DNA from: Candidatus Nitrotoga sp. M5
GTDB taxonomy: Bacteria > Pseudomonadota > Gammaproteobacteria > Burkholderiales > Gallionellaceae
Direction of reading: 5' to 3'
DNA: 64,000 nt
Assembly: GCF_927904885.1 (NCBI RefSeq)
Contig: NZ_CAKMNW010000052.1
Location: 54,374-118,373 of the forward strand
This document shows, piece after piece, positions 38,536 through 47,588 of the stretch. Numbering within the stretch: position 1 is the first letter of the stretch; every line of letters begins with the position of its first letter. Both the position numbers and the translations under genes were made by a program. Under the pieces are notes generated by a model. It made no database searches and had not been told where the DNA came from. It saw only the letters and a list, made by a program, of their open reading frames with translations.

Positions 38536-40746
38536 ATGAACTCAACTGCCTATTCCGAGACTATCCCGGCATTTTGCCAGGGCATCCAATATTTCGCCCC
38601 TGCCTGGCCGGGTTTTGCCGAACACGCTTCACAGCCGGCTATCGAAGCGCATGCAAAGACAGTAAGCGATGCCGCCGATCCGTCGGCTGCATATCAAACG
38701 CTGCTGGCCGCAGATGCCTTGCGCTATCTGACCTTGCAAATATGCGCGTCGAAGTCTTCCGGTCACCCCGGCGGTTTCGCCTCCAGCGCCGAGGTTTACG
38801 CATCACTGGTGATGCTTGGCCATACCAACATCGTGACCGAAGTAGGGCATCATGCCCCCGGCTTTTATTCTGCGATGTTCCTGGATAGCTCACTGGAGAA
38901 GATGGGCATCACCACAGTGCAGCAGATGCGTGAGCGTTTCCGTGAAAAACACGGCCTGCTCGGCCACTTGTCTGGCGCAATTCCCGGACTTCTGGCACCT
39001 GCCGGTCCGCTGGGTCAGGGCCAACATTTCGCCATGGCAGGAGCATTCTTGCATCCTGGCACATTATTCCCGGTGACCATAGGCGATGGCGGCATGGGCG
39101 AACCTTATGTATTGAACAGCATGATGCATTTCAATACCGCCTACCCGAAGGTGACTAATTTCCTGCCTGCGTTGATCTGGAATGGCTATAGCCAGGAGCA
39201 TCACTCTATGTGCACCACCTGGAGCAACGAAGAAATGATTGCCTACTGGCGCGGGCACGGTTTCGAGAACGTATTGCTGGTGAACGCAAAGGATTTCGAC
39301 GACCAGAATCAATCCGGCGCCTACGTGGACAGCAGCCTCTTTTCGCATAAGCAGCGCTTGGCGTTTGCCGCAGCAGTGTTGCAAGCAACCGATGCAGCTG
39401 CAAAAAGCGCACTGGATGGAACCCGCACTGCACTGATCCTGAAACAGTTAAAAGGCAGCGGTGTACACAGGCTGGGCGCCAAGTCGCACAACTTGTATCC
39501 CGCCGACACGTTGGACGCGGAGCACATCGTCACGGCCCTGCAACGCCGTGCGCTCAACCCGCTAGCCTGGCAGATCGTGCGTGACAACTTCTCTCGCGCC
39601 GGCGGAGGCCCGGCTGCGAAGACCGCAGTCACTGAACATGTATTGCCTATCCCCAGCTTGCCGGCCTTGCCGATCAAGGAATTTATGCCAGGCGACAAAC
39701 AGGTGCCGTCTACAGCATTTGGCGCACTGGTGGCATTCGTGGGACTACATGACAAAAATTTCGTGGTCACCAACGCCGACGGTAACGAAGCATCGGCGAT
39801 GTCCAACATCAACGTCGCGTTAAAAATTCGTCATCCAGTAAAAGACGACCTGTATCACCAAGGGCCAACCGGGCAAGTTTACGAGCCGCTTAATGAGGAT
39901 GCTTGCGCAGGCTTGGCGGCCGGGCTGGCTTTGTTCGGCTCCCGTTCAATCTGGCTATCCTATGAAAGTTTCGTGATTAACGGTTGGCCCATCATGCAGA
40001 CCGTCACTCAGGCGATGGCGGAACTGCGCCGCAAAACGCCTTCGCTGGTGTGTATGTTTACCGCAGGCGCTCTGGAACAGGGACGCAACGGCTGGACCCA
40101 TCAACGCCCGGAAATCGAGAACTACTTCGCAGCACAGATGCGAAACGGCAACGTCTATCCTTTGTTTCCCTGCGATGCCAACCAGATCCAGGCCGCTTAC
40201 GAATGGGCGCTGGACACCCATAACAAGGGCATTATCGTGATCGCTTCCAAGAGTCCTTTGCCGGTTTACACCACGCTGGAACAGGCGCGCCATGGTATCG
40301 CGAATGGAGCGGTTAAATTGTATGAAAGTGCTTCTGGGGAAAAAACTGTGGTATTCGCGGTGACCGGCGACATGGTATTGCTGCCGGTATTCGAAGCCAA
40401 GGATAAACTGGAAGCGACTGGTCATCGCGTGCGTATCGTAAGCATAGCCAATCCGCGTCGTTTGTATCGTGCAACCGATGTGTCCTGGGATACCGTATCG
40501 GAGCCGGACAACACCTTCATGGATGACGATCACTTCAACGCATTGTTCGATGGTGACGCACTGATAGCCGTATCCGGCGGACCCTCTGGCCCACTCGAAC
40601 CAGTATTGCTGCGCACCCGTGCCGTACATCGTGACGTAATGGTCTGGAAGCGCGGCGAGACAACCTCCAGCGCTGGTGAGATCATGGCCTTCAACGGCCT
40701 GACTGCGGATGCGATGCTGGCAAGGGCGGCGACCATGTTGGGTTAA
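38536..40746 (+). CDS. Phosphoketolase/transketolase-like TPP-dependent enzyme
   Basis: A 736-residue cytosolic enzyme started at the ATG at 38536 (GAAG lies six bases upstream). Its motifs follow the transketolase/phosphoketolase superfamily: ASKSSGHPGGFASSAEVYAS (substrate-His loop), GAIPGLLAPAGPLGQGQHF and the TPP-binding IGDGGMGEPYVLNSMM; then FVVTNADGNEAS, then YHQGPTGQVYEPLNEDACAG with the catalytic Glu region, and the C-terminal PMSG-like ISGGPSGPLEPV. It is clearly a TPP enzyme acting on a sugar phosphate; relatives are sometimes annotated as xylulose 5-phosphate enzymes, but the specificity cannot be read here. Its operon-like neighbours are DUF1537 kinases. Confidence 0.75.
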   Translation: MNSTAYSETIPAFCQGIQYFAPAWPGFAEHASQPAIEAHAKTVSDAADPSAAYQTLLAADALRYLTLQICASKSSGHPGGFASSAEVYASLVMLGHTNIVTEVGHHAPGFYSAMFLDSSLEKMGITTVQQMRERFREKHGLLGHLSGAIPGLLAPAGPLGQGQHFAMAGAFLHPGTLFPVTIGDGGMGEPYVLNSMMHFNTAYPKVTNFLPALIWNGYSQEHHSMCTTWSNEEMIAYWRGHGFENVLLVNAKDFDDQNQSGAYVDSSLFSHKQRLAFAAAVLQATDAAAKSALDGTRTALILKQLKGSGVHRLGAKSHNLYPADTLDAEHIVTALQRRALNPLAWQIVRDNFSRAGGGPAAKTAVTEHVLPIPSLPALPIKEFMPGDKQVPSTAFGALVAFVGLHDKNFVVTNADGNEASAMSNINVALKIRHPVKDDLYHQGPTGQVYEPLNEDACAGLAAGLALFGSRSIWLSYESFVINGWPIMQTVTQAMAELRRKTPSLVCMFTAGALEQGRNGWTHQRPEIENYFAAQMRNGNVYPLFPCDANQIQAAYEWALDTHNKGIIVIASKSPLPVYTTLEQARHGIANGAVKLYESASGEKTVVFAVTGDMVLLPVFEAKDKLEATGHRVRIVSIANPRRLYRATDVSWDTVSEPDNTFMDDDHFNALFDGDALIAVSGGPSGPLEPVLLRTRAVHRDVMVWKRGETTSSAGEIMAFNGLTADAMLARAATMLG

Positions 40747-40821
40747 ACCCCGGATAAGCCATCAGGGAAGTTTAGACTGGCATGCACACTCCCGCCAACA
40801 TTTAGAAAGGGCAGAATTGGA

Positions 40822-42153
40822 ATGACTGAAACCAAAATTATTGTGCTCGACGATGACCCGACCGGTTCGCAGACGGTGCATTCCTGCCTGCTGCTGACTC
40901 GTTGGGATCAGGACACGTTATGTGCCGCGTTACTGGATGACTCACCGATTTTTTTTGTGCTCACCAACACCCGTGGCATGGATGCGCTGTGTGCCGCCAC
41001 GGTGACGCGCGAAGTGTGCCGCAACCTCAAGCTGACCTTGACCAGTCTGGCCGCGCAAGGGCTGCATTTCAATCCGATTTTCGTCAGCCGCTCCGACTCC
41101 ACGTTGCGCGGGCATTACCCGGTGGAAACCGATGTAATGAGCGAAGAGTTGGTCGGCGCTACAGGTTTCGACGCGCACTTCCTGGTTCCGGCCTTCTTTG
41201 AAGGCGGACGTTTCACTCGCGACAGCATCCACTACCTGATGGCTGATGGTATGCCCATACCGGTACACCAGACTGAATTCGCTCGCGACTCGGTGTTTGG
41301 CTATTCCACCAGCTACCTGCCCGATTATGTCGAGGAAAAAACCGCTGGACGTATTAAAGCGAATCAGGTCGAGCGTTTTCTGCTCGCCCAAATACGCGGT
41401 GATATCTTGGCGCGCCTGATGGGACTGCACGACAACGTTTGCTGTGTAGTGGATGCGGAAACCCAGGCTGACCTGAATCACTTTGCTGCTCAATTGAAAA
41501 CTGCCGCCGCCAATGGCATGCGCTTCCTGTTCCGCTCTGCCGCCAGCCTGCTCACCGCACTGGCGCAACTACCGCCGCAGCCTGTGGCTGCCAGCGTCAT
41601 GCGCCAGTACGTGCGCAACGGCAAACCCGGTGCGGTGATCGTTGGCTCGCATGTCAAGAAGACCACGGCACAACTGAACAAGCTGTTAAAAGAACCGGGC
41701 ATCATTGCCATCGAGGTGGACGTGGATCGTATCGCCACCGAACGTTCCGCCCTGTTGCAGGAAGTATTACATCAAGCCGAGTGTGCCCACGCTGCTGATA
41801 CAACACCGGTTATCTATACCAGTCGCGCAGAACGCAGCTTTACCGACCATGCAGCGCGTCTGGTATTTGGCGAACAAGTTTCCGCGTTCCTGATGGACGT
41901 GGTACGCAGCCTGCCGACCACACTGGGCTTCCTCATCAGCAAAGGCGGCATTACTTCGAACGACGTGCTGTCCGATGGGCTTGCGCTCAAGGCCTCGCGG
42001 GTACTCGGACAAATTCTGCCGGGCTGTTCAGTGGTGCGCTGTCCATTCGATCACCCGCGCTATGCAGAGATGCCGGTAGTGATCTTTCCCGGCAATGTCG
42101 GTGACGATGATGCACTGGCCACGGTTTATCGTCGCTTGGCTGGGACAGGATGA
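40822..42153 (+). CDS. Four-carbon acid sugar kinase family protein (DUF1537), copy 1
   Basis: A 443-residue DUF1537 kinase. Family members phosphorylate four-carbon sugar acids such as threonate or erythronate. The N-terminal domain opens with VLDDDPTGSQTVHSCLLLTR, the DDPTG motif of the family, and the C-terminal nucleotide-binding domain has VIVGSHVKKTTAQLNKLL and SKGGITSNDVLSDGLALK. The start is the ATG at 40822, 75 bases after the TPP enzyme, so the two are probably co-transcribed. Bases 40862-42035 are identical to copy 2. The substrate is unknown. Confidence 0.85.
   Translation: MTETKIIVLDDDPTGSQTVHSCLLLTRWDQDTLCAALLDDSPIFFVLTNTRGMDALCAATVTREVCRNLKLTLTSLAAQGLHFNPIFVSRSDSTLRGHYPVETDVMSEELVGATGFDAHFLVPAFFEGGRFTRDSIHYLMADGMPIPVHQTEFARDSVFGYSTSYLPDYVEEKTAGRIKANQVERFLLAQIRGDILARLMGLHDNVCCVVDAETQADLNHFAAQLKTAAANGMRFLFRSAASLLTALAQLPPQPVAASVMRQYVRNGKPGAVIVGSHVKKTTAQLNKLLKEPGIIAIEVDVDRIATERSALLQEVLHQAECAHAADTTPVIYTSRAERSFTDHAARLVFGEQVSAFLMDVVRSLPTTLGFLISKGGITSNDVLSDGLALKASRVLGQILPGCSVVRCPFDHPRYAEMPVVIFPGNVGDDDALATVYRRLAGTG
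40862..42035 (+). repeat. Identical core of the DUF1537 pair, first copy
   Basis: A 1174-bp stretch identical to 42634-43807 at a constant offset of 1772 bases. It begins right after the third base difference in the DDDPTG codons and ends at the base before the first mismatch near the gene's 3' end. Diverged sequence lies on both sides. Confidence 0.88.
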
Positions 42154-42563
42154 TGGCCTCTTCGTCAGGTCATCGTCCGGCGCACGCCTTGGTCGCTGCA
42201 CGAAAATTACGCGAGCAGCACAGGCTCGAACTTGTAATTTCGAACTTGTAATTAGCTTCTTCTGCGACAAGGGCGAGAAATACATCGTGGTATTTTGTCG
42301 AAATGAATATTGCCTATGACAATACTTTGAATGAATTCTCACGAGTTGAACTGGAAAATTTCGGCGGAATCATAATAAAGAAATTATCGGCGCGCTAACC
42401 AACGATGTGAGAGCATTTTATTTTCTCATGCGCTTTGCCTGAATTTTGTGCCCTGCGTCAGCCTGTCACGATGGGAATCGACGAAATAGGCTCTCACAAA
42501 TTGTGAAGACTTTACCTATATAGATATTAATGGACAATCTGGAATGAACACTACCGCCAGTTT
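42154..42563. other. Spacer between the two DUF1537 genes
   Basis: About 410 bases with no credible gene. It contains a tandem 14-bp duplication of TCGAACTTGTAATT (42226-42253). Its last 60 bases, together with the start of copy 2, resemble the sequence before copy 1 (TTTAGAAAGGGYAGA), so the duplicated unit extends somewhat upstream of the genes. Confidence 0.4.
42226..42253. repeat. Tandem 14-bp duplication
   Basis: TCGAACTTGTAATT occurs twice in direct succession (42226-42239 and 42240-42253). A recent slippage event of no evident function. Confidence 0.75.
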
Positions 42564-42593
42564 TTGCCAGTATTTAGAAAGGGTAGATCCGGA

Positions 42594-43922
42594 ATGACTG
42601 AAACCAAGATTGTAGTGCTCGACGATGGCCCGGCCGGTTCGCAGACGGTGCATTCCTGCCTGCTGCTGACTCGTTGGGATCAGGACACGTTATGTGCCGC
42701 GTTACTGGATGACTCACCGATTTTTTTTGTGCTCACCAACACCCGTGGCATGGATGCGCTGTGTGCCGCCACGGTGACGCGCGAAGTGTGCCGCAACCTC
42801 AAGCTGACCTTGACCAGTCTGGCCGCGCAAGGGCTGCATTTCAATCCGATTTTCGTCAGCCGCTCCGACTCCACGTTGCGCGGGCATTACCCGGTGGAAA
42901 CCGATGTAATGAGCGAAGAGTTGGTCGGCGCTACAGGTTTCGACGCGCACTTCCTGGTTCCGGCCTTCTTTGAAGGCGGACGTTTCACTCGCGACAGCAT
43001 CCACTACCTGATGGCTGATGGTATGCCCATACCGGTACACCAGACTGAATTCGCTCGCGACTCGGTGTTTGGCTATTCCACCAGCTACCTGCCCGATTAT
43101 GTCGAGGAAAAAACCGCTGGACGTATTAAAGCGAATCAGGTCGAGCGTTTTCTGCTCGCCCAAATACGCGGTGATATCTTGGCGCGCCTGATGGGACTGC
43201 ACGACAACGTTTGCTGTGTAGTGGATGCGGAAACCCAGGCTGACCTGAATCACTTTGCTGCTCAATTGAAAACTGCCGCCGCCAATGGCATGCGCTTCCT
43301 GTTCCGCTCTGCCGCCAGCCTGCTCACCGCACTGGCGCAACTACCGCCGCAGCCTGTGGCTGCCAGCGTCATGCGCCAGTACGTGCGCAACGGCAAACCC
43401 GGTGCGGTGATCGTTGGCTCGCATGTCAAGAAGACCACGGCACAACTGAACAAGCTGTTAAAAGAACCGGGCATCATTGCCATCGAGGTGGACGTGGATC
43501 GTATCGCCACCGAACGTTCCGCCCTGTTGCAGGAAGTATTACATCAAGCCGAGTGTGCCCACGCTGCTGATACAACACCGGTTATCTATACCAGTCGCGC
43601 AGAACGCAGCTTTACCGACCATGCAGCGCGTCTGGTATTTGGCGAACAAGTTTCCGCGTTCCTGATGGACGTGGTACGCAGCCTGCCGACCACACTGGGC
43701 TTCCTCATCAGCAAAGGCGGCATTACTTCGAACGACGTGCTGTCCGATGGGCTTGCGCTCAAGGCCTCGCGGGTACTCGGACAAATTCTGCCGGGCTGTT
43801 CAGTGGTACGCTGTCCATCCGATCACCCTCTATATGCCGATATGCTGGTGGTGATCTTTCCCGGCAATGTCGGTGACGATGATGCACTGGCCACGGTTTA
43901 TCGTTGCCTGGCTGGGATATGA
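42594..43922 (+). CDS. DUF1537 kinase family protein, copy 2 with altered N-terminal motif
   Basis: 442 residues from the ATG at 42594, nearly identical to copy 1 but with VLDDGPAGSQ in place of VLDDDPTGSQ: an Asp to Gly and a Thr to Ala in the conserved DDPTG motif. The C-terminus also differs (CPSDHPLYADMLVV versus CPFDHPRYAEMPVV). The core between these is identical at base level. If the motif is needed for catalysis, copy 2 may be weak or inactive. It has no gene between it and copy 1. Confidence 0.85.
   Translation: MTETKIVVLDDGPAGSQTVHSCLLLTRWDQDTLCAALLDDSPIFFVLTNTRGMDALCAATVTREVCRNLKLTLTSLAAQGLHFNPIFVSRSDSTLRGHYPVETDVMSEELVGATGFDAHFLVPAFFEGGRFTRDSIHYLMADGMPIPVHQTEFARDSVFGYSTSYLPDYVEEKTAGRIKANQVERFLLAQIRGDILARLMGLHDNVCCVVDAETQADLNHFAAQLKTAAANGMRFLFRSAASLLTALAQLPPQPVAASVMRQYVRNGKPGAVIVGSHVKKTTAQLNKLLKEPGIIAIEVDVDRIATERSALLQEVLHQAECAHAADTTPVIYTSRAERSFTDHAARLVFGEQVSAFLMDVVRSLPTTLGFLISKGGITSNDVLSDGLALKASRVLGQILPGCSVVRCPSDHPLYADMLVVIFPGNVGDDDALATVYRCLAGI
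42634..43807 (+). repeat. Identical core of the DUF1537 pair, second copy
   Basis: The second arm of the 1174-bp identity described for the first copy. The flanking first 40 and last ~120 gene bases carry clustered differences, so the identity has sharp limits. Confidence 0.88.
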
Positions 43923-44029
43923 AAACCGTATAGGGGTTCTTCCTTGTTTGCATCTTAATTTTTTTAAATAATTGATAAATTTGTGCTTTATAGAAAATTG
44001 TCAAGCAATAATTTGTAGGGCTGTGTAAA

Positions 44030-44200
44030 AATAAGCCTCGGTTTGAGCCATTTTTACACGATGGCGACCAAAATCTAAACTGAAATTGCAACCCATATTT
44101 GCGCTTCGCTACATTTTCGAAAATGCGAAAGATCCGCTTAATCCTAAGATGCAGTTTGATCCATTTGAAGAATAATTCGACCAACTAGAGGCAACGATAA
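44030..44200 (-). pseudogene. IS4-family transposase C-terminal relic
   Basis: The minus strand contains VELFFKWIKLHLRIKR, the conserved helix around the catalytic Glu of IS4-type transposases; then, after a frameshift, QIWVAISV and LVAIV with in-frame stops. The preceding residues AQLYRCL match the usual LYRxRWQ. Only the tail of the transposase remains, without ends or duplication. The rest of the 43923-44463 gap holds nothing recognised. Confidence 0.72.
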
Positions 44201-44463
44201 AGCTGAGCGAAACAAGCGCTGACTGCCGGATTAGTAGCGCAGTTTCTGCACATGGAATTTACTGGGTTGACTTTCAGGCTGGTTTCAACCGGAAGTTCTC
44301 GATATTCATCTTCCCGGATCAGTGCGGCGACCCAATATTGCGAATGTATTGTAGTTATTAGAAGCAGCAACAAAAGTTTTTATCGTTTCAGCTTTAATTG
44401 TGTCACCGTTAGCCTGAAGCAAGGATGAAGGGTGAGTGTCTAAAGTTGAATAGTGAGGTAATT

Positions 44464-45669
44464 ATGTTTGAAAATATGAAGATAGGCGTGCGTTTTGGAT
44501 TGGGTTTCGGTCTGGTTGTGATTGTACTAGTAGTAATTACAGCCTTATCTCTCACGCGGATTTCACATCAGGATCAAAGACTAAATTTTATAGTTGACGA
44601 TAGATATTCGAAAATGGCTATGGTTATGGAGATTGATAATGAAATCAACGTAATTGCCATCTCACTAAGAAACATGATGCTCACTGATAGTCGCGATGAC
44701 ATGTTTAAGCAAGAAGAAATAATTCTTGAAGCACGGAAAAAAATTGAAGGAAATATAGAAAAATTACAACAAAAAGCTATTGTATTGCCAAAAGGAAAAG
44801 AGTTGCTGCAGCACGTCCTGGATAATCGAATTAAATATATTGAGGGTACTAAGATATTGGTAACCTTGATTGAAGAAGGTAAGAAGGATGAATCACGAAC
44901 ATATTTAACTCACGTTTTGCGACCCATCCTGAGCGATTATCATGCCAGTTTGAGTACATTTGGTAAGTTTTATGTAGATTTAATGGATGTAACCGTCCAA
45001 GAAGCTGTTGACAACTACAACAGTACCCGAAACATGATGTTGGAGCTGACACTACTAGCGATTGTTTTGGCGTTGGCCGCAGGTCTCGTCTTCTGGATTA
45101 CGCGCAGCGCTACCAAACCGTTGAATCTAGATCTGAACATTTCAAACCGATTGGACGACGGTGATTTGACTACAAGGGCCGAGGTGACCTCTAAGGATGA
45201 AATTGGCCAATTACTTGCAGCCATGCAAAATATGGTAGGCAAATTGTCGCAGCTTGTCACCGAAGTACGCAGCGCCTCCGACAATCTCTCTAGAACTTCT
45301 GATGAAATAAGCGCGATCAGACAGGAAGTCTACGAACAAGCAACAAAGGAAGTTACCGAGAGTGGCGAATCGGTGCGGCAAACAGTGACTGCCATGAAGC
45401 AAACCGCAAAAAAAATCAGTATGACTAATGATATCGTCCATCAGACTAATGTGTTGGCGCTCAATGCCGCTATTGAAGCAGCACGTGTGGACGAGCATGG
45501 GAAGGGCGTTGCAACGGCGGCAGAGGTACACAAATTGGCAGAACGCAGCTTGGCTGCAACGCAGGCAATCAGCGAGTTGGCCTCAAGCAGCGAGCAGATG
45601 GCGAAAAAGTCCTGCAAGCAGTTGGGCGAAATTGAGCCGTCCATTAACAAGACCACGGATTTGATATAG
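44464..45669 (+). CDS. Methyl-accepting chemotaxis protein, shortened signalling domain
   Basis: A 401-residue chemoreceptor starting at the ATG at 44464 (GAGG just upstream). It has an N-terminal transmembrane helix, a four-helix-bundle sensor (residues about 32-190), a second helix (LELTLLAIVLALAAGLVFWI), a HAMP segment, and a kinase-control tip with HQTNVLALNAAIEAARVDEHGKG. Compared with full receptors the signalling coil is short: sequence is missing after SDEISAI, GKGVATAAEV lacks one residue of GKGFAVVAAEV, and translation stops at TTDLI without the second methylation helix. It is likely impaired and may be a pseudogene, though still open. Confidence 0.8.
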   Translation: MFENMKIGVRFGLGFGLVVIVLVVITALSLTRISHQDQRLNFIVDDRYSKMAMVMEIDNEINVIAISLRNMMLTDSRDDMFKQEEIILEARKKIEGNIEKLQQKAIVLPKGKELLQHVLDNRIKYIEGTKILVTLIEEGKKDESRTYLTHVLRPILSDYHASLSTFGKFYVDLMDVTVQEAVDNYNSTRNMMLELTLLAIVLALAAGLVFWITRSATKPLNLDLNISNRLDDGDLTTRAEVTSKDEIGQLLAAMQNMVGKLSQLVTEVRSASDNLSRTSDEISAIRQEVYEQATKEVTESGESVRQTVTAMKQTAKKISMTNDIVHQTNVLALNAAIEAARVDEHGKGVATAAEVHKLAERSLAATQAISELASSSEQMAKKSCKQLGEIEPSINKTTDLI

Positions 45670-45920
45670 GTGAGCAGCATCGAATTGGAAGGCAATCTAT
45701 GCTTATTCGGTTAGCACTTAGCCATATTAGTGAAGATATCGGGGACTCAGCCTGAAAACTGGAACATTGCAACGAGGCGCTGAACTTGCAATAACAGGAA
45801 GTTTATACAACATTCAGGGCGGATTAATGTAAAGAGCAATTGTCGAGGAACAAGGCGCATCATCATTCCCGAATTTAGATGCTATGGTTTTTTAATGCGA
45901 TGGAAAAGTAGGCAATATTT
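45670..45920. other. Spacer before the export operon
   Basis: About 250 bases with no gene. It must carry the promoter of the ABC-HlyD-TolC operon, but no clear -35/-10 pair stands out. Confidence 0.3.
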
Positions 45921-47588
45921 ATGACAGCGCAAACCCCGTTGCAACGCATTCAGCATTTGATCAACCTGGAACGTGAGGATGTCAGCACACTGATCTTTTA
46001 TGGCATCGGCATTGGTTTATTGTCACTGACGATGCCGATCGCGGTACAGGTATTAGTCAATATCGTCGCTTTTGGTGCGTTATTGCAGCCATTACTGGTG
46101 TTGACGATGGTGCTGCTGGTGTTGGTTACTTTTAGTAATATCCTGATCGCGTTTCAGTTTTATGTGGTGGAAATGCTGCAGCGCCGCTTGTTTGTGCGTA
46201 CATTTGGCAATGTGGCTTTGCGTCTACAACAAGCCCGCATCGCCATTCGTGACGATCACTATGTCCCTAGGTTAGCTAACTATTTTTTCGATGTGGTCAT
46301 CTTGAATAAAACTATGACTGTATTATTACTGGAAACCTTGGGATATGTGCTGCAAACCGTGATCGGTATGGCGCTGTTGGCGTTTTATCATCCTCTGCTG
46401 CTGGCCTTTGATCTGTTTTTAATTGGCATGTTGGCGCTGATCCTTTTCGTAATGAGTAAAAACGGTGTGACGACGGCCATTGCACGATCGGAAGCAAAAT
46501 ATGCTGCAGCGGCCTGGCTGGAAAATATTGCTGGTAACTCTCTGCTAGGCAAATCAGCCAGCGACAGTGCATTTTTAAATAAGCAAACCGAACGTATCGC
46601 CCACGATTACTTAGAGGCCTCAGTCCGGCATTTCCGGATATTGGCCCGGCAAAACCTTAGCGCCTTAATGCTGCATGCATTTGCAAGTAGCTTGCTGCTG
46701 GGTATGGGTGGCTGGCTGGTTATAGAACGCCAGCTCAGTCTGGGACAATTGATTGCCGCAGAACTGGTGGTAAGCGCCATGATTTATGGCCTGCTCCGCT
46801 TGGGTAAAATGCTGGGCAACTATTACGAACTATTGACCAGCGTCCATAAGCTGGGACATTTGCTGGATTTGCCACAAGAAAGCAATCAGGGCGCAACACC
46901 GAAAATTAATGACAGGCCGTATCAGGTCGATATTTACTGTGCCTCACTACCGGAAAGCCCATATCTGGATGTGTTGCGCGGCTTTGATTTGCATCTGGCT
47001 CCGGGCGATAAGCTGGTGATTAGCGATGGTGCCAATCGGGGCAGCTTACTGGACATGTTGTTTGGTCTACGCGCACCCAGCAGTGGCTATGTTTGCTTGG
47101 ATAATTATGACTTGCGTGACCTCAATCTGGGCGTGTTACGTGACAATATCAGTCTGGTAAGTGACACCGAAATTGTCGAATCCAGCATACTGGACAATCT
47201 GTGTTTGGGTCGTGAACTAGAATTGCTACCCTTGCAGCAAGTGCTGGTGCAAATTGGCCTACTGGATAACATTTCCGCCTTGCCGGCTGGTTTGAATAGC
47301 CGCTTGTGTGTCAATGGTGCGCCGCTCACGACAGAGCAATCCTTGCGGTTAACACTGGCACGAGCCATGGTCAGACGGCCCCGTCTGTTGTTATTGAATG
47401 GCGTGCTGGATCGCATTGACCAGCGGGTTTTGCCAACACTGCTCGATAGTCTGCTGGCTGTCGATGCACCTTGGACACTGATTGTTACCAGCCATGATTC
47501 GCAAGTCATCGCGCGTTGTCAACGTCGCGCCCGTATCGAAAACGGTGTTCTTGTCGAAACCATTACCGAAGACTACGGTAAAATTTAA
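45921..47588 (+). CDS. ABC exporter-like protein with degenerate nucleotide-binding domain
   Basis: A 555-residue inner-membrane protein of type I secretion (HlyB/LapB-like) architecture: an N-terminal six-helix ABC membrane domain (residues about 25-310) followed by an NBD-like domain (about 330-545). Every ATPase motif of the NBD is lost. The Walker A is SDGANRGSLLD (about 368-378, no GKST); the Q-loop Gln is absent (ISLVSDTEIVES); the signature is LTTEQ (469-473) rather than LSGGQ; and the Walker B acidic pair is replaced by Asn493-Gly494 (LLLLNG). The H-loop retains a His. The frame is intact and the C-terminus (VTSHDSQVI, RRARIENGVLVE) still resembles the family. TAATG overlap links it to the HlyD gene. 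Confidence 0.88.
   Translation: MTAQTPLQRIQHLINLEREDVSTLIFYGIGIGLLSLTMPIAVQVLVNIVAFGALLQPLLVLTMVLLVLVTFSNILIAFQFYVVEMLQRRLFVRTFGNVALRLQQARIAIRDDHYVPRLANYFFDVVILNKTMTVLLLETLGYVLQTVIGMALLAFYHPLLLAFDLFLIGMLALILFVMSKNGVTTAIARSEAKYAAAAWLENIAGNSLLGKSASDSAFLNKQTERIAHDYLEASVRHFRILARQNLSALMLHAFASSLLLGMGGWLVIERQLSLGQLIAAELVVSAMIYGLLRLGKMLGNYYELLTSVHKLGHLLDLPQESNQGATPKINDRPYQVDIYCASLPESPYLDVLRGFDLHLAPGDKLVISDGANRGSLLDMLFGLRAPSSGYVCLDNYDLRDLNLGVLRDNISLVSDTEIVESSILDNLCLGRELELLPLQQVLVQIGLLDNISALPAGLNSRLCVNGAPLTTEQSLRLTLARAMVRRPRLLLLNGVLDRIDQRVLPTLLDSLLAVDAPWTLIVTSHDSQVIARCQRRARIENGVLVETITEDYGKI

Noticed and set aside
42095..42319. 74-codon frame after DUF1537 copy 1
   Set aside because: Overlaps the gene end and shows no recognisable domain.
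43759..44184. 141-codon minus-strand ORF
   Set aside because: Antisense to DUF1537 copy 2 in part and otherwise the IS4 relic; not a gene.
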